The notes: a model not told the origin generated them from the letters alone. Shown: positions 17,867 to 27,149, numbered from the stretch's first letter. The stretch is DNA of 64,000 nucleotides from an uncultured Bacilli bacterium (GCA_934098745.1 CAKOPG010000002.1:1-64000); one strand, 5' to 3'. Program-made: numbers and translations.

Positions 17867-18560
17867 AGAAGAATTTATTAGTGAAATAAAAAAATTACAA
17901 ATAGACATAACAGCTGATATTTTAAAAAAATTAGATATATATTATCACTTATTATCTCAAGAAAATCAAAAATATAATTTAACCGCCATCACCGAAGAAA
18001 AAGAAGTTTATCTAAAACACTTCTATGACTCCTTAACTATTATTAAATCTGTAAAATTAAATAATCAAAAAATACTAGATATCGGAACAGGAGCTGGTTT
18101 CCCCGGCATGGTCTTAAAAATATTTTTTCCAAATTTAAAAATAGATCTTTTAGATGCTACTACTAAAAAGTGTCAATTTTTAAATCTCGTTATAAAAGAA
18201 TTAGCTTTACAAGATATAAATGTAATTAATTGTCGTGCTGAAGAATACACTAAAAAAGTTCGAGAACATTATGATATAGTTACCTCTAGAGCCGTTGCTC
18301 CCCTAAAACATTTATTAGAATATTCTATCTCTGCTCTAAAAGTAGATGGCTATTTTGTCGCTCTTAAATCCAATTTAACCGATGATTTAAAAAATATTTC
18401 TAATTATTATCAAAAATTATTTTTAGCTGATGAAAACATTATTACCTTTACATTACCTATAGAAAATAGTCAACGTTCAATATATCGAATTCAAAAAACT
18501 AAACCGACAAATTTAATATATCCTAGAGTATATTCACAAATAAAAAAGAAAGAAATATAG
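17859..18560 (+). CDS. rsmG: 16S rRNA (guanine527-N7)-methyltransferase RsmG
   Basis: Methylates G527 of 16S rRNA with S-adenosylmethionine. The protein has 233 residues, the usual length. Motifs: YNLTAITEEKEVYLKHFYDSL, the SAM site ILDIGTGAGFPG, and SRAVAPL. The start overlaps the end of mnmG by 8 bases. A terminator follows directly. Confidence 0.96.
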   Translation: MNKEEFISEIKKLQIDITADILKKLDIYYHLLSQENQKYNLTAITEEKEVYLKHFYDSLTIIKSVKLNNQKILDIGTGAGFPGMVLKIFFPNLKIDLLDATTKKCQFLNLVIKELALQDINVINCRAEEYTKKVREHYDIVTSRAVAPLKHLLEYSISALKVDGYFVALKSNLTDDLKNISNYYQKLFLADENIITFTLPIENSQRSIYRIQKTKPTNLIYPRVYSQIKKKEI

Positions 18561-18562
18561 AA

Positions 18563-18590
18563 AAAACTTCACCCTAAAAAGTGAAGTTTT
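18563..18590. terminator. terminator between rsmG and the convergent 18603 gene
   Basis: AAAACTTCAC at 18563-18572 pairs perfectly with GTGAAGTTTT at 18581-18590 around an 8-base loop; A and T runs on both sides allow it to work in both directions. Confidence 0.85.
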
Positions 18591-18602
18591 AAAATCCCCA
18601 AA

Positions 18603-18878
18603 TTATTTATTAGTATAATTATAATATACCAATTCCGCCAATTGCATCCCAACATTATCGAGTTCTAAATTATATTCCTCATTTAAGTATTCTTCTATTT
18701 CAAATAATATATCTTTAATATTACCATATTTATTATAATCAATTCCATATCTTTTTAATACTTCTACTTGAAAGTCACTTAAAAGCATATTATTACTTCT
18801 TCTTTTTAAAAGCATTTCTTCATTCTTAGCAAAATTAATTGCTTCATCTACACTAACTTCTTTACCCGAAATTTTCAA
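18603..18878 (-). CDS. small acidic protein of unknown function
   Basis: I do not recognise this 91-residue protein. It is helical in character, acidic and without signal peptide. Segments include NEEMLLKRRSNNMLLSDFQVEVLKRYGIDYNKYGNI and LEDLLFEIE-like repeats of Glu and Leu (IEEYLNEEYNLELDN). The length and composition resemble small regulatory or bridging proteins of Firmicutes, but no family is evident. The ATG at 18878 is preceded by GGGGTGATTTTT, a good ribosome site. It lies opposite in strand between rsmG and noc. Confidence 0.7.
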   Translation of the reverse strand: MKISGKEVSVDEAINFAKNEEMLLKRRSNNMLLSDFQVEVLKRYGIDYNKYGNIKDILFEIEEYLNEEYNLELDNVGMQLAELVYYNYTNK

Positions 18879-19017
18879 AAAAAATCACCCCGCAAGACAA
18901 ACCTATAAAAAATTATATCATAAAAATTATAATTTAATAAATAAAATTATTGAAAAAAAATATTTATTATAGTATTATATTAATATAGGGTAAAAAAGAA
19001 TAGATAGAGGTGGTAAC

Positions 19018-20502
19018 TTGCACGAAGATAAAATAATTAACATTAGTATTTCAAGCCTAACTCCAAGTACTAACCAACCAAGAAAAATATTTGATGAAAA
19101 AGCTATTGATGATTTAGCCAACTCAATTAAACAATATGGCATTTTAAATCCCATAATAGTAAGACCAAATAATGGATCATATGAAATAGTAGCTGGAGAA
19201 AGAAGATATCGTGCCGCAAAGAAAATTGGTCTTGAAGTAGTACCAGTAATCATAAAAAATATTGACGATACCGAGTTATCAGAACTTGCTTTAATTGAAA
19301 ATATTATGCGAGAAAATTTAACTCCCATTGAGGAAGCAGCAGCTTATAAAGAAATATTACAAAAATCAAAAATAAATGAATCTGATTTAGCTAAAAAAAT
19401 AGGTAAATCACAATCATTTATCTCTAATAAAATTAGACTTTTAACATTACCAAAAGAAGTTCAAACAGCCCTAAATGATAAAAAAATAAGTGAAAGACAC
19501 GCAAGAAGCCTCTTACAAATTAAAAATCCCAGTGAACAAATTAAATTTTTAAATCGTATAATTACTGATAGACTAACAGTAAAAGAACTAGATGAAATAA
19601 TTAAAAATCTTATTAATGAAGAAGAAGATATCAGTACTGCAATAAAAAGTATCATGAGTTCATTAAAAAAAGATCCAGAGGATCAAGAAATAATTCAAAA
19701 AGAAGAAAAGGAAAGTGATAATATGAATCAAGGAAACTTTTTTCCAAACTTTAATCAACCAATGCCAACTCAACCTTCAGTAGAACCACAAATTAGTGGT
19801 GGTCAGACACTTAATACAATGAATATGCAAACAATGGTAAATCCTATTGTAAATAATCAACCAAGTACAAATGCTACACCAACGACACCATTAACCATGC
19901 CTCAAATAAACAATACCGAGTCAATTCCAAATCCCGCACCTGTAGAATCTCTAGCAAATAATATAACCAACCAAGCAAATATTAATCAACCTTTTGTAGA
20001 ACCTTTATTTGCCAATCCTACAATGCCTCAAAATCAAGAAATGACCACCGTTCCTGGCGTAGAACCATTATTTACTCCTACAATTGAGCCTCCTATGGCT
20101 CCAACTGCTCCAGCAGTACCAAATTTAACCCCTGATCAATTGCCTAACCCAGAACCAGCTGTTTCAACACCTACTGAACCAATAGCTCCAATTATTGAGG
20201 ATATCCCATTATTTAATAATATGACATCTACTCCAAATCCCGCACCGGTAACTGGATCAGTCGAAATACCTGTGGTAACTTCCCCTGTAGTAGAATCAAC
20301 ACCTGTCAACCCCGAACCAGTAGTTCCCCCAGTTATTCAGGAACAACCAGCTCCTATAAATCCATCAACAGCTCCTGTTGAAACACCCCAAGCTGAAACA
20401 CCGGATAAATTAACTCAAACAAAAGAATTTTTAAATCAAAACAATATCCCTTACAAATTATATAATAATGAAACCGGACATTGCATAATTATAGAAATTT
20501 AA
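19018..20502 (+). CDS. noc: Noc-type ParB-family DNA-binding protein with proline-rich linker
   Basis: The protein has 494 residues. A ParB N-terminal CTPase domain (GERRYR at 60-65, ENIMRENLTPIEEA near 95-107) is followed by a helix-turn-helix (121-145). Residues that separate Noc from ParB read Noc-like at three of four positions: Gln132 in GKSQS, Lys138 in SNK and Arg160 in SERHAR; the fourth (Thr143) is not Lys. The position after rsmG is where Bacillus has noc. From about 230 to 462 runs a Pro/Asn/Thr-rich, probably disordered linker, then a short C-terminal domain ending HCIIIEI. The start is TTG at 19018 behind AGAGGTGG; a stop at 18991 rules out extension. There is no N-terminal amphipathic membrane helix like that of B. 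subtilis Noc. No parA/soj gene is adjacent. Noc restrains division over the nucleoid; ParB is the alternative call. Confidence 0.82.
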   Translation: MHEDKIINISISSLTPSTNQPRKIFDEKAIDDLANSIKQYGILNPIIVRPNNGSYEIVAGERRYRAAKKIGLEVVPVIIKNIDDTELSELALIENIMRENLTPIEEAAAYKEILQKSKINESDLAKKIGKSQSFISNKIRLLTLPKEVQTALNDKKISERHARSLLQIKNPSEQIKFLNRIITDRLTVKELDEIIKNLINEEEDISTAIKSIMSSLKKDPEDQEIIQKEEKESDNMNQGNFFPNFNQPMPTQPSVEPQISGGQTLNTMNMQTMVNPIVNNQPSTNATPTTPLTMPQINNTESIPNPAPVESLANNITNQANINQPFVEPLFANPTMPQNQEMTTVPGVEPLFTPTIEPPMAPTAPAVPNLTPDQLPNPEPAVSTPTEPIAPIIEDIPLFNNMTSTPNPAPVTGSVEIPVVTSPVVESTPVNPEPVVPPVIQEQPAPINPSTAPVETPQAETPDKLTQTKEFLNQNNIPYKLYNNETGHCIIIEI

Positions 20503-20531
20503 AGCCTATAGAAATATAAGCTTTTTTCTTT
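20501..20531 (+). terminator. terminator of noc
   Basis: AAAGCCTATA (20501-20510), a GAAA tetraloop and TATAAGCTTT (20515-20524), then a T-run. One mismatch in the stem. Confidence 0.8.
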
Positions 20532-20541
20532 TAATCCTTAT

Positions 20542-22536
20542 CTATTCATTTAAAACCTCATCTTGCATATTATCATTTTCCTCTTGATTATCCTCATTTC
20601 CTTCCTTAAAAGCTGCATCCAAATCGTAATTAGTATCACTATATGGTTCAGTTCCCTTTAAAAAGTAAAAAATCTTCCCTTTCCTATCAGTACCATTAAC
20701 CATTTCTCCTGTAATTGGATCTACTAAAACTCCGACAATATTATTGGGAGCCACATACCAATTATTTTTTTTATCCTTTAAATAAACTTCCATCGTATCT
20801 GCCCAAATATCCTTATGAATTCCTGTATCAGTAGTAGTCAAATTACGATTATCATCATATCCCGTCCAAATTCCTAACACCGCATCCTTATTGTATCCTA
20901 TTATCCACATATCTGTATTTGTAGTACCTGATTTAATAGCATACCTCTTAGTAAGTTTTGGTAACAAACTAATCATAGTAGGATAATTATAATTTATAAA
21001 ATCCTTATCATAAGTATATGTTAACATTTCATTTAAAATATAAACCAAACTTTCATTTAAAATATTTACCTTTTCTTCTTTATATTCATATAATACATTT
21101 CCATTATTGTCCTCAATTCTTTCAATTAAATGTCCCTTAACCTTGTATCCCATATTGGCAAAAGCAGAATAAGCACTAACCATATCCATTAAACTAATTT
21201 CTTCAGTACCAAGAGCCAAAGAAGGCACCGCCTCAAGTTCATTTTCAATCCCTAACCTATTTGAAATGGACACCAATTTTTCTTCTCCCAAAAAAAGATG
21301 CGTTTTAACTGCAAAAATGTTATCCGAGTATGCAATAGCTGCTCCCATACATAAAGGACCATTTGCATAACGATCATTATAATTTTTAGGAGTATATTTC
21401 TTACTATTAGCTAAAGAGAATGTTGTTCTTTCACTAATAAAAGAAGAAGCTGACGTAAAACCACTCTCTAAAGCTGAATAATAAAGTAATGGTTTCATCG
21501 TAGAACCAACCTGTCTTTTAGCATTAATTGCTCTATTATATTGACTATCATTATAATTAGTTCCTCCGACTAAAGCTAAAACAGCTCCATTATCCGGATT
21601 CATTAAAATAGAAGCAATCTGTAATTCTCCTAAATTCTTACTTTCAATATTCTTTTCTAGTTCATTCTGCCCAACACTATCCATAGTGGTATATATCTTA
21701 ATTCCACCTGTAGTTAATAAAGAATTAGGAATACTAGGAATTTCCTTTAATTCATTTAAAACCGCATCCTTAAAATACATTCTTCCCGAAGTTATATTAG
21801 AACTTTTATTTCCGATATAAGTTAATTCCTCATTATAAGCCTTATTAACCTCTTCATCAGAAATTTTATCATTATTATACATAAGTGTAAGAACTGTCTT
21901 CTGCCTTTTTTTAGCTAAATCCAAATTATATAAAGGAGAATAATTTGATGGAGATTGTGGAATACCTGCTAACATCGAAGCTTCCGCTAAAGTTAAATCC
22001 CTAGCCGATTTATTAAAATAATATTTAGCAGCATTCTCAATTCCAAAAATTCCGCCATAATTAATCGTATTTAAGTATCCCTCTAAAATCTCGTTTTTAG
22101 TATAGTGAGTTTCTAATTCAAAAGCCAAAATAGCTTCATCGATCTTTCTTTTCCACGTTTTATCATAATTTAAGTATAAATTTCTCGCATATTGTTGTGT
22201 TATTGTCGAAGCTCCCTCTGATAAACTTCTAGAAGATATATTCTTAATAATAGCCTTTCCTATTCTTAAATAATCAAATCCAATATGCTTATAAAAATGT
22301 CTATCCTCTGTTGACAAAGTTGCATCTATCAAATAAGGACTAATATCATCTAGTGAAACCCAACTATAATTATTAAAAATTAATTCATTCTTATTATCGT
22401 ATAAATAATATGACTGATTTCTAGATATTTGTATTTTAGGAGTAATTAAACAATATATATACATTCCTACATTTCCTAAGATAAAAATAATTCCCAAAAA
22501 AACTAAAAATTTTCCTATTTTTTTAAAAAATTTCAT
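20542..22536 (-). CDS. class A penicillin-binding protein (transglycosylase/transpeptidase)
   Basis: Bifunctional peptidoglycan synthase. The protein has 664 residues: one N-terminal membrane anchor (FLVFLGIIFILGNVGMYIYCL), then a GT51 transglycosylase with EDRHFYKHIGFD and GASTITQQYARN. The transpeptidase domain shows all three motifs: STMK in RQVGSTMKP, SDN in AYSDN, and KSGTT. The C-terminus is acidic (EGNEDNQEENDN). The start ATG at 22536 was preferred to a GTG at 22548; the evidence is weak either way. It is convergent with noc and divergent from ywiB. Confidence 0.95.
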   Translation of the reverse strand: MKFFKKIGKFLVFLGIIFILGNVGMYIYCLITPKIQISRNQSYYLYDNKNELIFNNYSWVSLDDISPYLIDATLSTEDRHFYKHIGFDYLRIGKAIIKNISSRSLSEGASTITQQYARNLYLNYDKTWKRKIDEAILAFELETHYTKNEILEGYLNTINYGGIFGIENAAKYYFNKSARDLTLAEASMLAGIPQSPSNYSPLYNLDLAKKRQKTVLTLMYNNDKISDEEVNKAYNEELTYIGNKSSNITSGRMYFKDAVLNELKEIPSIPNSLLTTGGIKIYTTMDSVGQNELEKNIESKNLGELQIASILMNPDNGAVLALVGGTNYNDSQYNRAINAKRQVGSTMKPLLYYSALESGFTSASSFISERTTFSLANSKKYTPKNYNDRYANGPLCMGAAIAYSDNIFAVKTHLFLGEEKLVSISNRLGIENELEAVPSLALGTEEISLMDMVSAYSAFANMGYKVKGHLIERIEDNNGNVLYEYKEEKVNILNESLVYILNEMLTYTYDKDFINYNYPTMISLLPKLTKRYAIKSGTTNTDMWIIGYNKDAVLGIWTGYDDNRNLTTTDTGIHKDIWADTMEVYLKDKKNNWYVAPNNIVGVLVDPITGEMVNGTDRKGKIFYFLKGTEPYSDTNYDLDAAFKEGNEDNQEENDNMQDEVLNE

Positions 22537-22655
22537 CGAATCACTCACATTCTTTCTATCTATATTTATTATTTCTAAAAAAAGTAAAAATATGAGTTCT
22601 ATTTTTATATAACTTGTGATATAATGTCTAGTGAATTCTTATTGGAGGTGTAATT

Positions 22656-23018
22656 ATCAAAATAAAAATTAATAATTCTCTTACAAATAAGACAGATAAA
22701 AGCCAAGAAAAATTTGAAACTTTTGGCCTAAAAAATAAAAATAAAATAACATATAATAATGAATTAACAAAATATAAAGTTGAAATATTACCTCAAAAAG
22801 TAATTTTAATAAGAGATAATTCCGAATTTACCCATTATATGTCTTTTGAACTTGACAAAAAGACTACGACAGATTATTATATAAAAGAATTAAACACCAG
22901 CTTAGATATTGATATTTTAACAAACAAGTTAATTTTATCGGATAAATTAATTGAAATAAACTATATTATTATTGATACTGGCCAAGAATATAGTTATAAA
23001 ATAGAAATGAGTGATTGA
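22656..23018 (+). CDS. ywiB: DUF1934 (YwiB-like) beta-barrel protein with ATC or ATT start
   Basis: About 120 residues, beginning IKIKINNSLTNK and ending KIEMSD before a TGA stop. Content and place (immediately before argS) fit the DUF1934/YwiB family. No ATG, GTG or TTG exists in frame between an upstream stop at 22632 and an internal ATG about half way along. A very strong ribosome site GGAGGTG (22644-22650) lies just upstream, so initiation probably uses ATC at 22656 (7 bases after GGAGG) or ATT at 22653. A TATAAT is at 22620-22625. The function of the family is not established. Confidence 0.75.
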   Translation: MKIKINNSLTNKTDKSQEKFETFGLKNKNKITYNNELTKYKVEILPQKVILIRDNSEFTHYMSFELDKKTTTDYYIKELNTSLDIDILTNKLILSDKLIEINYIIIDTGQEYSYKIEMSD

Positions 23019-23019
23019 T

Positions 23020-24642
23020 GTGAGTATTAAAAAAGAACTACAAAAAATAATTAGAGAAAGCTTAACCACATGTCAAATTGATCTAGACTTAAATAAGATA
23101 ATTATAGAAGTACCTAAAGATAAGACTTTTGGAGATTATTCTACCAATGTTGCCTTAGTATTAACAAAAATTCTTAAAAAGAATCCCCTAGAGATAGCTA
23201 ATATGATTAAAGATAATATTGCTAGTTCTTTAATAGAAAAAGTAGAAATAGCTCCTCCTGGATTTATTAATCTATATTTATCTAAAGAATGTTACTTAAA
23301 AGAAATAAATAAAATACTAACCGAAAATAAAAACTATGGAAAAAATAACCTTGGTAATAATAAAAAAGTTGATATTGAATATGTCAGTGCTAATCCAACT
23401 GGTACTCTTCATATAGGCCATGGTCGTGGAGCTACATATGGTGATAACTTATCAAGAATAATGTCTTATTGTGGCTATGATGTTACAAGAGAATATTATA
23501 TTAATGATGCCGGTAATCAAATGTATAATCTAGGTATCTCTATTAAAGAAAGATATAAAGAAGTATGTGGCCAGGATTATCGTATTCCTGAAGATGGTTA
23601 CCATGGTAAAGAAATAATAGCTATAGCTAAAGAAATATACAATAATTATCAAGATAAAAAATTAAATGAAGATATTGAATATTTTAAACAAGAAGGTTTA
23701 AAAATATTAATGCAACAAATAAAAAAAGATTTAGATGTATTTCGTGTAAATTTCGATGTCTTTACCAGTGAAAAATCTTTATATGATACTGGTCAAGTAG
23801 AAAAAGTATTAAATTCGTTTAAAAAGAATGATGAATGTTATATTCTAGATGATGCTTTATGGTTAAAAACCTCTAAATATGGTGATGAAAAAGACCGTGT
23901 CATAGTAAAAAATGATGGCAATTATACATATCTATTACCCGATATTGCATATCACGCTAATAAAATAGATCGTGGTTTTGATGAATTAATTGATGTCTTT
24001 GGTGCCGATCATCATGGATACATTAATAGATTAAAAGGATCATTAGAAATACTAGGATATGATAGTAGTATTCTCGATATCAAAATTCTTCAAATGGTAA
24101 GATTACTCCAAGATGGTGAAGAAATTAAAATTAGCAAAAGAACTGGAAAAACTATTACCCTAAATGATCTTATCTTAGAAGTTGGAATAAATGCTACAAG
24201 ATATTTCTTTGCATCAAAGAGCTTAGATACCCAAATGGATTTTGATTTATCATTAGCGGTTAAAAATAGTAATGATAATCCAGTATATTATATTGAATAT
24301 GCTAATGCCCGTATTTGTTCAATTTTAAATAACTATCATCAAGAAATATTACCTAAAAAAGAATATACCACAATTAAAGAACCATTAGCATATACTATTA
24401 TGAGCAAATTAATGAATTTTGAGGATACTGTAATTTCTGCATGTCAAAAGAAACAACCTCATATTATATGTAATTATGTTCATGAATTAGCAACCCTATT
24501 CCACTCTTATTATGCTAGTCAAAAATTTATTACTGAAGATACAACTTATACCGAAGAAAGAATAGCCTTGCTAAAATGTATCAAAATAGTTATTAATAAT
24601 TCGTTAAATTTAATTGGTATAATACCAAGAGAAGAAATGTAG
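23020..24642 (+). CDS. argS: arginine--tRNA ligase
   Basis: Class I aminoacyl-tRNA synthetase, about 540 residues. The HIGH motif reads HIGHGRG and the KMSKS-equivalent reads KISKRTGK. The N-terminal additional domain and the C-terminal anticodon domain (YANARICSILNN) are present. The start is GTG: 23020 gives MSIKKELQ, the normal N-terminus, while 23011 is also open. It overlaps or abuts the end of ywiB and precedes rpoE by 9 bases. Confidence 0.96.
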   Translation: MSIKKELQKIIRESLTTCQIDLDLNKIIIEVPKDKTFGDYSTNVALVLTKILKKNPLEIANMIKDNIASSLIEKVEIAPPGFINLYLSKECYLKEINKILTENKNYGKNNLGNNKKVDIEYVSANPTGTLHIGHGRGATYGDNLSRIMSYCGYDVTREYYINDAGNQMYNLGISIKERYKEVCGQDYRIPEDGYHGKEIIAIAKEIYNNYQDKKLNEDIEYFKQEGLKILMQQIKKDLDVFRVNFDVFTSEKSLYDTGQVEKVLNSFKKNDECYILDDALWLKTSKYGDEKDRVIVKNDGNYTYLLPDIAYHANKIDRGFDELIDVFGADHHGYINRLKGSLEILGYDSSILDIKILQMVRLLQDGEEIKISKRTGKTITLNDLILEVGINATRYFFASKSLDTQMDFDLSLAVKNSNDNPVYYIEYANARICSILNNYHQEILPKKEYTTIKEPLAYTIMSKLMNFEDTVISACQKKQPHIICNYVHELATLFHSYYASQKFITEDTTYTEERIALLKCIKIVINNSLNLIGIIPREEM

Positions 24643-24651
24643 GAGGACAAA

Positions 24652-25092
24652 ATGAAACTAAGTAAAATGAAAAAAGAAGACCTTGAGTTATTATCTTATA
24701 CTAATATTGCCAAATTATATTTAGAGGAAAACAAGATAACTATGTCTACAGCTGATTTATTTAAAAAAGTATGTGAGTTATTAGAGTTATCCGATCGTGA
24801 ATATCAAGATAAAATAGCCGATTTCTTTCAATCATTAACAACATCTAAAGAATTTATCCTTTTGGAAGACGGTAAATGGGATTTAAAAGCCAATCATAAA
24901 GTTAAAATTGTTATGGATGATTTATATGAAGAAAAAGATGATGACGAAGATGAATATGCTAAAGAACCAGATACCGATGACCTTACCGAAGAAGATGATT
25001 TCAATACTATTGATGATGAAGATGAATACGCCGAAGACGATTTAAGTGATTTAACAATTTTAAATGAAGATGAACTAGAAGATAATGAATAA
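24652..25092 (+). CDS. rpoE: DNA-directed RNA polymerase subunit delta
   Basis: Firmicutes-specific accessory subunit that speeds RNA polymerase recycling. The protein has 146 residues: a folded N-terminal domain (LSYTNIAKLYLEENKITMSTADLFKKV) and a long Asp/Glu-rich disordered tail from about residue 95. An AGGAGG site precedes the start. The terminator stem begins within the last codons. Confidence 0.95.
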   Translation: MKLSKMKKEDLELLSYTNIAKLYLEENKITMSTADLFKKVCELLELSDREYQDKIADFFQSLTTSKEFILLEDGKWDLKANHKVKIVMDDLYEEKDDDEDEYAKEPDTDDLTEEDDFNTIDDEDEYAEDDLSDLTILNEDELEDNE

Positions 25093-25107
25093 TATCTTCT
25101 TTTTTTA
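25077..25107 (+). terminator. terminator overlapping the rpoE stop
   Basis: AGAAGATA (25077-25084) pairs with TATCTTCT (25093-25100), followed by seven Ts. The loop contains the rpoE stop codon. Confidence 0.88.
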
Positions 25108-25161
25108 TCTATTATGATGTAATAATTTCCTTCATCGAGCATATATTTTGTTAGGTGACAT

Positions 25162-26076
25162 ATGAAAAAAATTAAAATAGGCATTCCCCGAGCAATGCTT
25201 TATTACCGTGATGGAGTTCTTTTCAAAAATTTTTTTGAAGGCTTAGGTTTAAACGTAGTTCTAAGCCCAGAAACAAATCAACAAATTATCACTCTAGGAA
25301 CTAATAATACCATTGATGAATGTTGTCTATCATATAAAATATATATTGGACATGTTCTCTATTTATCTAAAATATGTGATTATATTCTCGTATCGCGTCT
25401 ATGTGATTATGGCAAAAAAGATAAAACATGTACTAGATTAAATGCTACATATGACAACATCAAATACCTCATAGACCCCAAACAAATAATTGATTATGAT
25501 ATTGAATATACTCATCATAAATATCAAATAATTGGTTTTATTAAAATGGGTTTAAAATTTACTAAAAATATTTTCAAAATAATTATTAGTTACATCTTAG
25601 CAGCAAACCAACAAAAGAAATTTAATATAAATAAAATTAATGAAGAAAAAAATAAACTATCAAAGTCTAATACCAAAATATTAATTTTATCTCATTTTTA
25701 TAACCTTAAAGATAAATTTATTTCCGGATATATTACAAAATATTTAGAAGATCATAATATAATTCCTATCTATTCTAACAACATCGATAAAAAAATAGCC
25801 AGAACCTTTTCTGAATACTTTTCTAATACCATATACTGGAGATATTCTAAAGAAATGATGGGTTCACTTTATTATTATAAAAATCAAGTAAATGGTTTAA
25901 TATTTATATCAACATATCCCTGTGGCATAGATGCTTTAGTTAATAACCTTGCTATTCTAAAAAACAAAGATATCCCTATCCTAAATTTAGTAATTGATGA
26001 AAATACTACTGAATTAAGTTTAGAAACTAAATTAGAAAGCTTTATCGACATAATTAAAGGAGATTCCCATGAATAA
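25162..26076 (+). CDS. 2-hydroxyacyl-CoA dehydratase-related protein (DUF2229-like)
   Basis: The protein has 304 residues. The start KIKIGIPRAMLYYRDGVLFKNFFEGLGLNVVLSPETN and the segment DECCLSYKIYIGHVLYL match the DUF2229 part of large activase/dehydratase proteins. Further Cys are in SRLCDYGKKDKTCTR and STYPCGID, possible iron-sulfur ligands. No ATPase (BadF/BcrA) domain is fused or adjacent. It overlaps the next gene by 8 bases, so the pair probably forms a complex. Substrate unknown. Confidence 0.75.
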   Translation: MKKIKIGIPRAMLYYRDGVLFKNFFEGLGLNVVLSPETNQQIITLGTNNTIDECCLSYKIYIGHVLYLSKICDYILVSRLCDYGKKDKTCTRLNATYDNIKYLIDPKQIIDYDIEYTHHKYQIIGFIKMGLKFTKNIFKIIISYILAANQQKKFNINKINEEKNKLSKSNTKILILSHFYNLKDKFISGYITKYLEDHNIIPIYSNNIDKKIARTFSEYFSNTIYWRYSKEMMGSLYYYKNQVNGLIFISTYPCGIDALVNNLAILKNKDIPILNLVIDENTTELSLETKLESFIDIIKGDSHE

Positions 26077-27148
26077 TAAAATAATTTCATTTCCCCATTT
26101 AGGGCCTTATTATATACCTATCAAATACATCATAGAAAATATTACAAAATTACCTGTATTAGTACCTCCTTATAATAACCAACAAACCATATCCCTTGGA
26201 GCAGCTAATAGCCCGGATGACATCTGTATGCCATTTAAGTACAATCTAGGTAACTATATAAATGCTCTCAATGCTGGAGCCACAATCTTAATACAAGCTG
26301 GTGGTGGTTGTAGATATGGCTACTTTGCTGAATTACAAGAAGCAATACTAAAAAATTTAGGCTATAAATTTGAATTTGTAAATCTAATTAAAGATAATCA
26401 TGTATCATTAACAAAATTGTATAAATTTGCTAAAAAATATAACAAAAAATTAAATTACATTACTTATTTTTATTATCTAATACAAGGATTTTTAATAATA
26501 ATATTTTTAGATAAATTAAATAAATATCAAAGAATAAACATGGGAATATCTACAAATATTAAACTTTTTGAAACCAAAGAAAAACAAATGCTTAATGCAT
26601 TCTCTATAAAAAAACTTAGTATAATTAAAATAATTAAGATCTACCATAAATATAAAAAAGCATATCAAAGCATTCCCCTAAAAAATGATAAGCATATCAA
26701 AATACTATTAATTGGAGAATTATATTCACTAATGGATTTAGCATCGAGTAATAACCTAGAAAGAAATTTAATGAAACAAGGTATTAGTATCTATAGATAT
26801 ACAGATTTAACATATCTTTTAATTACTAAAAGATTTAAAAGACATAGCCTCCTTAAAAGAGGTAAAAAATATGCTAAATATACCCTAGGAGCTGATGGCC
26901 TAGAATCCGTTGTTCATGCTAAAGAACATAGTAGTAGTAACATTGATGGCATAATTCATATTAAAAGTTTTAGTTGCGTTCCTGAAAATAATGCCATTCC
27001 TATTTTAAATCAAATTAGTGAAGATTATAATGTCCCCATCTTATATTTAAGCTTTGATGGTGAAAATAATATAGCTAATATTGATACAAAATTAGAAGCC
27101 TTTTATGATATGTTAGAGGCCAAAAAAAATAAAACTATACATCTTTAA
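26069..27148 (+). CDS. 2-hydroxyacyl-CoA dehydratase-related protein (HgdB-like), partner of 25162
   Basis: The protein has 359 residues. The start KIISFPHLGPYYIPIKYIIENI and segments SPDDICMPFKYNLGNYINAL, AGGGCRYGYFAELQE and FSCVPENNAIPIL carry the Cys pattern of the C-terminal part of the same large dehydratase-related proteins. In many Firmicutes these domains are fused into one polypeptide of more than 1,000 residues with an ATPase; here two are separate overlapping genes and the ATPase is not nearby. A redox or double-cubane-cluster role is likely. The substrate is not predictable. Confidence 0.75.
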   Translation: MNNKIISFPHLGPYYIPIKYIIENITKLPVLVPPYNNQQTISLGAANSPDDICMPFKYNLGNYINALNAGATILIQAGGGCRYGYFAELQEAILKNLGYKFEFVNLIKDNHVSLTKLYKFAKKYNKKLNYITYFYYLIQGFLIIIFLDKLNKYQRINMGISTNIKLFETKEKQMLNAFSIKKLSIIKIIKIYHKYKKAYQSIPLKNDKHIKILLIGELYSLMDLASSNNLERNLMKQGISIYRYTDLTYLLITKRFKRHSLLKRGKKYAKYTLGADGLESVVHAKEHSSSNIDGIIHIKSFSCVPENNAIPILNQISEDYNVPILYLSFDGENNIANIDTKLEAFYDMLEAKKNKTIHL

Positions 27149-27149
27149 G

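Noticed and set aside
22656..23018. Mycoplasma-type genetic code (TGA as Trp)
   Set aside because: ywiB ends in TGA immediately before argS, and Trp codons are TGG in all recognisable genes, so the standard bacterial code is used.
24894..25184. Ser-rich minus-strand ORF opposite rpoE
   Set aside because: It is the complement of the Asp/Glu-rich delta tail (GAT/GAA codons read as Ser/Phe), a typical artefact.
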